Below are positions 25,515 to 36,290 of a stretch of DNA of 64,000 bases, in pieces (positions within the stretch are counted from its first letter, which is position 1; the number at the start of each line of letters is the position of its first letter). Under the pieces are notes generated by a model that made no database searches, was not told where the DNA came from, and saw nothing but the letters and a program-made list of their open reading frames with translations. Source of the stretch: Sarcocystis neurona (Eukaryota > Apicomplexa > Conoidasida > Eucoccidiorida > Sarcocystidae). The position numbers and the translations under genes were made by a program. The stretch spans positions 5,007,730 through 5,071,729 of the forward strand of contig KL647291.1 of assembly GCA_000727475.1 (NCBI GenBank), read 5' to 3'.

Positions 25515-26732
25515 GGTGTTTGCGTCGGAACAGGGGAGTCACAGCATCAACTTAGGATCATTACGCATTTCTGCCGGTGCGTTTGATGAGTTCGGAGTCG
25601 CAACGATTTCTCCGGCTAACCCCCTAACACGAATCGCAGCGTGTGAGCAACAGCTCGGCTTCCATCAATGAATGATACACGTCAGCGAATAACCTACATG
25701 CCTCTGGCAACTACCACGTTTCTTCTGCGTGCATGTGTCGTATGCACTTGGAGTTACACACAGTCAGATACAGCTGCGTTACTCTCACCTCCGTGCGTAA
25801 CATGAGGACGGGTGCAGAATTTACAACGCGTCTCACCGCATCCCATCAAGAATCTCTGCTGCACATCCGTAGCAACCAGGGTGCATTCGTCAGTTTTGCT
25901 GACACGTGTTTTGTCATAATGTCAACTCCCCCAGTAATATGAGGCTACGACGTCGGTGCAGAACTGGAAATCATGATTTCGTCGACGACAGCGGAGACGA
26001 TGTGCCACCGAGCAATACGAAATTTGCAGTAGTAGTCCAGGGCAATTTTACGATTAGCGTAGAGAACAGTTACGAGCACGAACCGAAGGCGCAAGCATGG
26101 ACTCCGTGTCGCGAACCGTCTCGCGAAAGCATGGACAGCGAAGATATTTACGGCTTCAGGACTCCCGCAGAGTCCACGCCGTAATGAGGAAGGTATGGAT
26201 GCACTTTTCTTTGTTTGTGGCGTGGCTTAGCCTGACAGCGTCCCCACATTGCGTAGGGATGCCGTTAGTTCCTTCGTTACTCACTGCATGTGCAGCCACT
26301 GCCACGACGAGCCATTACTTTCTATAATTATATTGGGTACCGTACTTCGTGGGCGCTACCGTGCGCATGGGAACTACGGGGCAGGTGTGCACACGACAAC
26401 GGCACTGGTTCTCGGTGGGATCATGTAGTACTGGCTCGACTGTACAGCACGCTGACTCTCTGCAAATGGGTGAAGAACCCATTTCGCGTAGTTTGCAGCC
26501 AGTGAATGTCTTTCAGAGGCGCGCCCTTTTCCGACAGAACTGGTTCTACTTCTAGTAAGACGACCTCTATCGATACGGCCATTTCGACGCATTCTGTAGT
26601 CCATGGTGCTTTTACAGCGATAGCACGCTAAGCAAACTGCCAGTTGCCTGCCGCACCACGTTCGAAAGCACCCCTGTCGCTGGCACGCGGGCGCTGTCTT
26701 GTCCACCCGTCGAATTGTTCGAAGTGTCTCCT

Positions 26733-26781
26733 GTGTTCCCAGATCGAGCCCAGTAGGTGTAACAATGTTCTGCACCTGCTT
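26733..26781 (+). repeat. Dispersed 49-bp repeat, copy B
   Basis: Direct-orientation partner of 25466-25514, about 1.27 kb downstream, at 43 of 49 identical positions. It lies in the same gene-free spacer. Confidence 0.7.
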
Positions 26782-29315
26782 TCTAGGCAAGACTGGAAGG
26801 TAGGTTCGCACGTGACGGGTCCCTCATCGACGAACACCTTCGAACAGAAGCCCGTCTCTGAAGTTTACTGCAGCGGGAGCTGCACGCACACTCGTCGTGA
26901 TCACTACAACAAGTAGCTTCTGTTACGAGAACTCCTAGTTTCTGGCGCTCACCACTAGCATCTCCTGTTACGAGAGCTCACGATCCCTTGTTTCGCATCA
27001 TGTTCCTCCTCAGCACCGCCCATGTATGACCGCGGAGGAATACAACAGCTCACGGAATTGGCTGTTCACTCGTACGGGTGTCAACCGCAGTGGCAGTCGC
27101 GAGCCTTGAGCCGATAAATGGAATTTCTGCAGCGGCGTAGGCGGGCGATCCTTTTGCTCGAAAATCTTCAGCTTGGCGTCCCCAGATTTTACTACTCATT
27201 CAAAAACACCTCTCTGCTGTATAACTGGAGCATGGAACAGCGTTGAGCTGACGCCTATAAGAATTTCATCGTCTGAGAATGGGTACACCTCACGCGAGTG
27301 AGACGCTGACCGAGAGGTGCGGGGACAAAGGCAGTACGGGGCGCAGAAAGTGTACGCTCGACTCTTCCAGCCCGCAGCAGGAATAATCCCCTTGCAAGGG
27401 GCTCGCTATTACACAAGATCCGAGCCCCGTTCGGCGATACTGACAACCTTCTCGCTTTCTGCAAGTGGCAGGGCTGATGACCAGTTGTTGATGGCTCCAC
27501 AGGGACGTTCAAACGTTGGCTGTCAACAGCTGTTGTGAGAATTTGGTACACGAGGTATTCCAACGTTCCGTACAAATCTGACGCTGCCGTCAAATGAGCC
27601 CTCCTTCGCGGAAAGGGGAGGAGCAGGCGCTCTGGGCCACTGTTGCATTACCTCTGTGCAGAGGTCGTTGCATCAGTCCACGATGGTGTTTGTGCTCTTT
27701 GTGCCTGTGCAGAATATTCGTGGGGAATGATTCAGGACATTAGCTGGAAGGCACAGTAGACACGGGAACACTGAAGCACAAAAGAAGTCCACTTTTCCCA
27801 CTTTGTTCTCTGCGCTCGACATGTATACAGTATGCTGCACCCTTTCCACGTAGACAGAGCCTGCCGTTGTTAGACTGGTATGTCTAACACACGTGCACGC
27901 AGCGGGCCAGAGCGCCGCACAAGACACAAGTGGGGCTTCCCATATACTGATTTGTACAGCGAGAGTGTGTCCCTGCACGAAACTCCGGAGGAGATGTTAA
28001 TATCCTCGACGGTACCACGCAACACGGAGGTGCGTACGCATCCACCGCCACAAGCGTGGGCAGGCTCTCTTCGGAACTCTGCGAGTCAGGTGTGCATTTT
28101 ATAACTCTGCGAAGAAAAGCGACGCGTCGGCAGACGTTTGTCAGCCGTGTAGTGAGAACCAAGTGCACGCGCCCTACGCCGAGGTAGAATGCTCAGTTCT
28201 CCACCTGCGGAGGTGCCATTCAAAAGGTGCCACCTCAAACGAGCCCCTTACGAGTGCGCCGGCGCTACAGTAGGGAGACCCACGGAAAGGGAAGAACTAT
28301 CGGGGCTGCTTTTAAGACCCTGACTGATGCAGCCACATTCCTGTGCTGGAAACCCGATTTGCAATCGGACCTTCCTTACAATATCCGTGAAGGCATGACA
28401 GGTCCCTCCGGTCACCACCAGATGCACGTGCGCACGCACCGAACTACACACGCCAAAAGAGAGGAACCAGCCAGCAGCGATTCGCCCACGTCCAGTAGGG
28501 GCAAGTCATACACACACAGGTGGCTAGAGATACAATGCGAGTCATCGCGTTTGCTCCCGCTTGCAAACTGCGGTGTGCGAACGCAGGGTGGCTTGATAGT
28601 CCCAGGCGCTTTGCTTTACATGGTGTGCAGCCGATCACGTCGTGTACAGCTAACCACCATGGAACACCAGGTCACACGTAGCCAGAGCTGTGTCGCAGCA
28701 CGTTACCTGTACGGCCGTCGTCACGGTGGTGCGTCGGTCAAAATGTATGCACACGAGGGCACGTGGGAACGCGGCGTACACTGTAACTGCAGTTGCGGAA
28801 GCCTAAACCGTCGTCCTTAAAAAGCACTGGTGCTATTATCTGAAGTGATGAAGCGTTGCATCTTTTTCCGCTGGGGGGAAGGGAGCGTGCGTGTGATAGA
28901 GCTCAGCGATGACAGTGTGCACCGTATGGCGAAGAGCAGCAAAGCCGCTGGCTGCAGGGCCATTCTGCCTGTGAGGAGCTTCCACTCTTAGAGAACTGGA
29001 CGAGAAGAACCAATTTCATCAGCGAAAACGATCAGTTTTTGCGTCTCATCTCGGATGTCCACCTATCGCAGTTGTGTGCGCATTCGCGTATTGAGGGACA
29101 GGGAAGGGCGTGCTCACCGTGCCTTTGTTGCTATAGGCCCCTGATACTGACGCCGCTCGCTGTAGTACTTCTCTGGTCATGAATGGTCGCACAGTAAAAA
29201 AGTTGACGTATACGTTATTCAAGACCGAGTGGTCCGCAGTCGACCCCTTCCCTCTCCCACTGCACCAGCTTGGAACAACGCAGACTTCTCACTGCGAATC
29301 CTCCCTCTCCAACAA

Positions 29316-32300
29316 ATGGCGCGGAAACAAGATTTCCAAACCATTATTACCGCGCTCGTGGTGGTGTTTGCGCCCGGGTAAGTGCCGCCTAGACTGCCTG
29401 CAGATTTAGCAAGAAAATGGTACACAGGCTTTTGTCGTCGAAAGTTTAAGTGGTTCTCTCACCGTGTAGGCTGAATAATGTTCTCCCAAGATGCCGTCCC
29501 TTATCTGTCCATCAATGCAAAAAGCAAATGTAATCTCCCGCGCGACGGGGGAGATCCCAAACGTACGCATTCCTTGGGATAACTGAATGTGTTCTTGCAG
29601 GGGCGACTTACAGAGTTCTCTGGCGTGCTTTCAATACAGAACGGCGTACGTCGGTGATGATCTCTTGATTGCAAGTGTGGTGGATGCGGAGTCGGCCGAA
29701 AAGTGTCAAGAGGCTTGCCAGAAGAATGCCGAGTGCGCGAACTGGACTTACGATGCTAGACACCGCCAATGCCACCTCAAAGGATACGATGCACAAAGCC
29801 GTGCCGCTCCGGATCCACTGGCCGTGTCAGGCCCGCGCTATTGCAGGCTACCTTCGCAGTGCATCACTCCCGGCTTTGAGTACAGCTCGGCGGCAGATGT
29901 GGGCAAGGTCGTCGATGGGAGTGTGCCGAGCCCTGAAGCGTGCCAGAGGCTCTGCGCCCAAAACCCCGAGTGCGCCTTCTGGACATACTTTTCTACGAAC
30001 AGAGAATGCTATCTTAAGGGTCAAGGGGCGGAATCCATGCAACCGGAATACAAGCCCGCAGCTGTATCGGGCCCAAAGTACTGTCCGCCGTCCGTTACGC
30101 TGACGTGTTACCAAGCAAACATGGACTACGTCTGGGAACCAAAAGGAAAAGAGACCGTGTATCATCAGAGTGTATCCTCTGCTAAAGAATGCCAGAAAAT
30201 ATGCCAGCTGGATTCGGCCTGCCACTTCTTCACCTACCTCGAGAAACTACAACTGTGCGCGTTAGGTAAAACCATACGATACCCGATCCGCAGGGTAGGG
30301 GCCACCACAGGTCCGAAGTTCTGCTGTCCGCCGAATTCTACCGGGGAGAACGTCGAAATCTCTGGCAAGCACCTTGCAACTCACAAAACACCCACATACA
30401 CGGCGTGCCAACAGTTATGCGAAACCAACCCACTCTGCTCTGCTGCAGCATACAATACGAATTCAAGGACATGCGTTCACAAACAAACTGCTCGGTTCGC
30501 TGAAGAGGTCGTGTCCGGACCAAAGCTCTGCAAATGGCTTGGTCCGTTCTCGCAGGCTGATAGAGCACAACCATCAGGCCTCACAGGAGCCGCAAAGTTG
30601 CCGGGCAACCCGAGTGGAATCCTTGATGACGCAGCGCCGAACGCTGCCACAAAGGCTCCTACGGAACGACCACTCTTGGCGACTGAGGGAGAAAGCCTCT
30701 GTACCTTGCATGGGTTTCGCGTGCACCACATGTATAGGCGAAACCAGAACGTGTACGCCCTTCAGAAAGTCTCACACGACTTGTGGCAGCCTCGGACTGC
30801 CGGGGTATCAATCCCACAAGCCCACCACTCGAGCGAAGGTTGTTTTCATAAGGGAGTCGAGGTTCTCGGAACAGACGTAGGGACAGCTCTTGCAGAGGGA
30901 CCTGCCGCCTGTCAACGGATGTGTGGACAGAACGAGCTGTGCTCAGTTTTTGCGTATTACACATCATCCATGTTGTGCGTACAAAGGCAGCGAGCTCGGT
31001 GGGCGCCAGGATTCGTGTCCTTTGAGAAACACGACAAACCTCGTGACGCAGATCTTGTTGAGCCGCTTTTACAGGAAAACGCTACCGCCTTGCACTTGCC
31101 CCCTATTGAAGACAAATGCTTCAGTAGTGGGTTCCACTATGAAGAGGCAGTTCTGATCTTTACGCAAGAGGCAGAGTCTGCTGAAGCGTGTCAAATACTG
31201 TGTCAGAAAGAGCCTTCGTGCAGTTACTTCACGTATTCTAAGACGAGACAGCTCTGCGGCTTGTTGCAGTCTCGAGGAAGAAAGGTGCCTAAAGAAGATT
31301 CTGTCTGCGGCCCAAAATTCTGTGGCGTCGAAGGTCTCACTAAGGTAAGTGTGCAAGATTGCCTGGCACTCGACGCGTCGACCAGATTTAGGGTCGTAGC
31401 TAGAGTCGATGTTGCCAGCAACGATGCCGCATCGCCGCGTGTCCAGGTCTGTGTGTACAATGTCTCATTGCCAGGTGCCTGGGGAAAATCTTGCGCACTG
31501 CTTTCTCACGGGGTATTTCTACGACGGCCCGTCATTGCCGCATGTACGCCGAGTCGTTTCTGTGGATGATTGCCAACGCCGTTGCCAGGAAAAAAGCAAC
31601 TGCAGAGCGTTCTCCTACTTCCGAAAGAAGCAGTTATGCAACCTCCTTACTGATAATGGCGACCTGGTTGAGGAGCCTGATGCCGTTGCTGGGCCACGTG
31701 CTTGTCCCGCGCCGCCAAAAAGGACGGAGAACGGGAATGCGAATTCGTCACAAGGGGAGGCGCGATGGTCGACACTTCGAGAAAACGTGGCCTCTGCGGA
31801 GGATTGCCGGAACCTATGCGCGGCAAAGACGTTCTGTGATGTCTTCACATACTCTGCAAGACAGGAGAGGTGCTTGTTGCATTCAGGGTATCGTACTGTG
31901 AGGCCTGAAGAGAGCTGGACCGCCGGCAGCTCCCACCGGGAGAAAGGGTGCTTTGACGGTGCAGTGCACTGTGAGTCCGAGGTGTACGCGTACAGTAGCG
32001 GTTTGACGTCTGCACAAGAATGTCAAAGGTTGTGCAACACCGATCCTTTCTGCAAGTACTCTACATTCTACGAGAAAGATGCTGTGCGTAGCCGCGTACA
32101 GCAATATGGCGGCAAAATGTCACAGAAGGATGCAATACGTGAGCTTCAGTTCACTGTCAGACACGACAGGAGGCAAATTGCAAACTGCCTTCTTAGAGGT
32201 ACGTGCTCTCCGGAGGACGTCCCCCCCGTTGCGTTCAAAGACAGTGTCCTCTCTGCGGAAGAATGTCAGCGCCTCTGTGAGGAAAATCCGCTCTGCAGCG

Positions 32301-32659
32301 TGTTTACATACGCGAGCGTGGAGCAAACGTGCAAACTGCATCCCGAGGAGGCCGACTCACAAAGTGATACAGCTGTGGCACCGCCCGCGACGAACGGCTT
32401 GTTGACACACACTGAAGAGGCGGACTGCTTTAATCACGGCTTTTACTACAATGGACCGGCGGTGTCCTTTAGCTTGAAGGTGAAGTGTGCGAAAGACTGC
32501 CAGAAGCTCTGTCTGGAGGAGCCGTTGTGCAAGTTTTTCTCTTATTTTATAAGAGAGCAAATGTGTGGGCTACTACCGGAGCCGGGTCGAAAAATTCCAG
32601 AATCGGACGCAATATGCGGGCCCAAGGTTTGCCCTCTTGGCCTTTGGGAAGCCAGATGA
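29316..32659 (+). CDS. Large secreted protein with about eleven PAN/Apple domains
   Basis: Three exons join in phase: 29316-29377 (signal peptide starting MARKQDFQTIITALVVVF, phase 2), 29601-31344 (phase 0) and 31475-32659 (TGA). The product is 996 residues. About eleven cysteine-rich repeats follow. Repeats 1-4 are well kept. A long spacer of about 100 residues rich in Ala, Pro and Ser comes between repeats 4 and 5. Repeats 6, 7 and 11 keep the full pattern ending in GP(K/R)xC, while 5, 8, 9 and 10 have lost some cysteines or the terminal motif. No transmembrane segment is visible. The role is inferred to be a secreted microneme-type adhesin; Eimeria MIC5 also has eleven Apple domains, but domain number alone does not prove orthology. 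The last coding segment (from about 32577) is the first unit of a tandem repeat that continues past the stop codon, so this 3' end may vary between strains. Readthrough frames exist in the next units. Confidence 0.87.
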
Positions 32660-33260
32660 GCGTCTGAAAAACTGCGTGGTGTGTGACCCTGTGCAGTTCT
32701 TGTGGAAGGGTCACAAAATTCCAGAATCGGACGCAATATGCGGACATATGGTTTGCCCCGTTGACCACTGTGAAGCCAGAAGAGTCGTCTGAAAAACTGA
32801 GTGCTGTGTGACTGTATGCGGTTCCTGTGGAAGGGTCACGAAATTCCGGAGTCGGACGCAATATGCGGGCCCAGGGTTTGCCATCTTGACCGTTAGGAAG
32901 CCAGGTGATTCGTCTGTGCTGTGTGACTATGGGCAGTTCTTGTGGAAGAGTCACAAAATTCCAGGGTCGGACGCACTATGCCGGCCCAGGGTTTGCCCTC
33001 TTGGCCACTGGAAGGCCAGATGAGTCATCTGAAAAACTGAGTGCTGCGTGACTGTGAAGTTCTTGTGGAAGGATCACAAAATCCCCAGACGAGTCGTTCG
33101 AGTAGTTGAGTGCTGTGTGACTGTGTGCAGTACTTGTGAAAGGATCATAAAACTCCACAGTCGGAGGCAATATACGGGTTTGCCCTCTTGACCACTGGGA
33201 AGCGAGGTGAGGCATCTGAGAAACTGAGTGCTATGGGACTATGTGCAGTTCATGTGGAAG
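32577..33260 (+). repeat. Minisatellite derived from the PAN gene 3' coding end
   Basis: Units of about 115-125 bp are anchored by AAAATTCCAGAATCGGACGC-like words at 32591, 32715, 32840 and 32955. A truncated unit is near 33077 and a diverged one near 33148. The first unit is the end of the eleven-domain PAN gene. Units 2 and 4 still read IPESDAICG and IPGSDALC-type peptides in an open frame, followed by their own stop codons. The array grew out of the gene's terminal coding segment plus its adjacent 3' sequence and decays toward 33260. Confidence 0.9.
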
Positions 33261-33871
33261 ATACCGCTCACGATGCAGGACATCGCGGACGAAGGTTCTG
33301 GGAACGCGACCAATAATATTCTGTCCCCAGTGTTCTGAGGGCAAGGTAATAAACCACAGGTGTCTGACAGGCATTCTCCTTAATATTCAACGTGTTCGTG
33401 CACTGCGTAGAGGGACAGCCAACACGAAACGCTGCATAGAGTATCTCAGTATCTTGCTTCAGAATTTCGCACAAGGGAGTGCGCCAGAGGTCGTCCTTCG
33501 CGGCTGCTCCCCGATATGTGGGTGGGTGCACTGCTACGATGGCAGGTCCCTGATTGACATATGCTTGCTTAGCAAGCAGCTTCGCAGAGCTCATTCGAAG
33601 GTTGCTCCGTGAAAATGGTCGCCCGGCGTATGCGTGGGATACACGCTAGCAAGTGTTCTACAGCGGCACTTAATTCTGTGTGTTTGACCATACTGTGTGG
33701 GTCGCGCAAGGCCCCGATCGACAGACCGTGTGCATCTCCCGTTAAGAAGGGTGTGACGGCCTCAGAGGCATCCTGCCGTCGTCCGGGGTCAGCAGCGTAC
33801 CGTCCTGGTACGGCACAGCTTGTGTTACGTCAGCGCCGGAGTTCGGCTTCGCGATGTGGCGACCGTAACTC

Positions 33872-34175
33872 GTCCACGAGTTAGTGGTTGCACGTAGTCG
33901 ATTTCGTTGTGCAAGGCGAGAGTCACTGAATGTGGATGACTGACTGACCACCGCATACGTCGCCTTAAATAGCCCTGCGTGAGACACACTGAATGCGGTT
34001 GACTGTCCAAGAGTTAGTGCGTGCACGTAGTCGATTTCGTTGTGTAAGGCGAGACTCACTGAATGTGGATGAGTGACTGACCACCGCGTACGTCGCATTA
34101 AATAGCCCTGCGTGAGACACACTGAATGCGGATGACTGACTGACCACCGCGTACGCTGCTTTAAATGGACCTGTG
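33872..34175. repeat. Tandem repeat, 133-bp period, two copies plus a partial third
   Basis: Copies begin at 33872 and 34005, with a partial third from about 34138. Conserved words include GCACGTAGTCGATTTCGTTG and TAAATAGCCCTGCGTGAGAC. Each unit contains an internal half-repeat around CACTGAATG(T/C)GG. It is not in a supported coding frame. Confidence 0.88.
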
Positions 34176-35689
34176 TGCCAGCAAGCAAGTGTACGTTCTC
34201 CTTACAACGCTGAGACTTTGTCGTGTTGTGGGGATTTAACACTCTCTGCTGATTCTGGCTATCAATAATCCCGTAAGACCCCTGCTTCACTCACACGCGT
34301 ATGCGTACAGATTTACATACATACTCGTTTATGTATTCTGTCGTGGTCTAACGCCGCCTTGCATCCCACACTTACATACGAATGGTTACTTGTTCATGGA
34401 TCGTGTCTTGGTCTGACGCCGTGTGACACCGCCCCTGTTTCCACAGTGTCTGGTGGAATGAAGCTCCCAGCGGGCTGCCGGCGTAATATACTACTCCAGT
34501 TCACACGTTGTGATCGTCGGCCGAACGTGTACTTCAGGAAGTCTTTAGTCGGAATTTTTCCTGTGACATCGGCTCTTGATCAACCGATGAGGGGAGAGAG
34601 GTCTGACGTTATCTAAGACGGGCCTATGTTTGCCGTAGAGAGAGCACGGAGAGACGCAGAATGCCGCAGGGAATCCGCCCGCTCACAAGAAACGACTACT
34701 GCTGCAGTGTGAATAGCTCTGGACGACAGGTGATGAGATGCCAGGAAACTGGGCTACATGGCAGTGGCGCGTAGAACGATTGTCGCTGCACAAAGTCTAA
34801 GTCGGACGATGGCCCAACGGCCGAAGGTCTTCACACATCAATGTTGATAATGTGGAGCACGATGTAGCTTAATGCCCACCTCTGATGCAGGATGCTGGAG
34901 ACTATGCATGTATCGCTATTCTTCAGCTGGTCGTTACAACTTTCCCTCGCCAGATTCACCGTGTCGCGTACTGTGGTCACCGTGTCACACATTGTAAATC
35001 AGCACGTGTGGTCCTATGAAAGGTATTCCGGCGTCCCCTTGCGTTCGTGAAAAATCGAAGCCTCTCCCCTCTTACTGTCAGTTACGTAAGTGCCGCCCAG
35101 GGGGCGCCCTGTCAGCCGCTGTTCTCCGGTTTTCATCGACGTACACAGGACGATTACAGTCGCTTCTGCCGGCTTTGCGCGAGAACTCATCGCTGCATTA
35201 TGAGCGAAACGAGTTACCGGTACCGGAGGTGGCAAACTACACACTGCCGTGGAAGGTCACGCCACACAAACGCGCAGAAGGGCATCTGGCACATTCCAGC
35301 CCTCCGGTGAGCGGCCAGACGAAGCGCATCTGGCACATTCAACCCCTCCAGTGGACGGCCACGTAAGCGCTGGCTACACTCAAAAGTCACCTCCTCCCCC
35401 TCATGCTGCGGCCGCCACTGAAGAGTTGCCTGTGGACGCTGCCTCTTTTACGTGCGTGCCGGTAGGGGCTCGCTGTGGTAGGCGATGCCTCTCGTGTGGC
35501 TGCTCCACAGCCTACGCTGCAAGAACACCTGCTAATCTATAGCGAGTTTCTGTCCCACGGTTGTGAAGACGTGAACCGGGGAGTTGTATTTTTGTATGTT
35601 GTTACCCAGGCCTGCCTCTGGTAGCTGCTCGGGCTACTATTCTTCCCGCATAAGCCATTCCTGCGGGCAGTGCTGCGGTGGTGTGTCAC

Positions 35690-36290
35690 TCACGTTACCA
35701 GTTCTCCCATGCGGCTTCCGGCGCTGCTGGTGCTACTGTCCGCCGTGCTGTAGCTGCTGCCGCTTCCAGGGCGGATGCGGGTGGGGTTGCTGTTACGTTT
35801 GCTGCTGTCGCCGCTGCTACTGTTAATGATCATGTGGTGGCTGCTGTTGGCAGTCCTGCTGCACGTGCTGGTTCTCCTGTCTCTTCCTGCCAGCTCTGCT
35901 TCTCTTGCTGCTGCTGCCGCTGTTCAGCCGCTTGCGTTGTCGTGGCTGCTCGTGTCGCTCCAATGGCACGTGTTGTGACTACGACTATGCGTACTGCGTT
36001 TGTTGTTTGCCAGTGCTGGCGCTTTGCCGTTGTCCGGACGGTTGTTCACGTGTGCCACTGCTTTGTGTCCGATCCTGCCCTTGGTCGTGCTGGTGCTCCC
36101 AGCTGTCGGTACAGCCCCACTATTCTGGTACTGCTGAGACGGTGAAGCTGTCACGCTGCTGCGGCGGGATGCTGCCTGCCCGTGCTGTCGGTGTTGATAC
36201 TGCCGTTGTTATCCGTACGTTTGCTACTTGTCGCTGCTGCTACGGCTGTCGTTCTCGCTACTGCGGGTACTCATGCTGCGCACATGCTTT
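35690..36290. repeat. Degenerate GCT/CAG trinucleotide-rich tract
   Basis: The plus strand is dominated by interrupted GCT, GCC, GTT and TGC triplets. The three forward frames read Ala/Val-rich, Leu-rich and Cys-rich stretches, and the Ala-rich reading shifts frame several times. This pattern fits an old CAG-type triplet expansion. Similar triplet tracts are coding in the PP2C and CRAL-TRIO genes, so this could be a decayed exon, but nothing else supports a gene. Confidence 0.55.

Larger units (their letters stand above)
18329..29315. other. 11-kb spacer inside the PAN cluster, no gene supported
   Basis: No family match or convincing exon chain was found across this long stretch. Longest frames include 22334-22780 (148 codons, +) and 28227-28820 (197 codons, +); both lack recognisable domains, signal peptides or splice partners. 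The stretch contains a diverged 49-bp repeat pair, a 16-bp-period duplication and a short hairpin, listed separately. A 47-codon frame at 26184 starts with a signal-peptide-like sequence. I saw no residual PAN cysteine pattern here. Confidence 0.45.

Noticed and set aside
28227..28820. A 197-codon plus-strand frame in the PAN spacer
   Set aside because: It has no domain, signal peptide or splice partner, and a Arg/Thr/His-rich composition typical of random GC-balanced sequence.
32565..33023. Two short frames carrying PAN-like C-terminal peptides after the eleven-domain gene
   Set aside because: They are units of the tandem repeat built from the gene's last segment, not separate genes; they lack starts and the rest of the domain.
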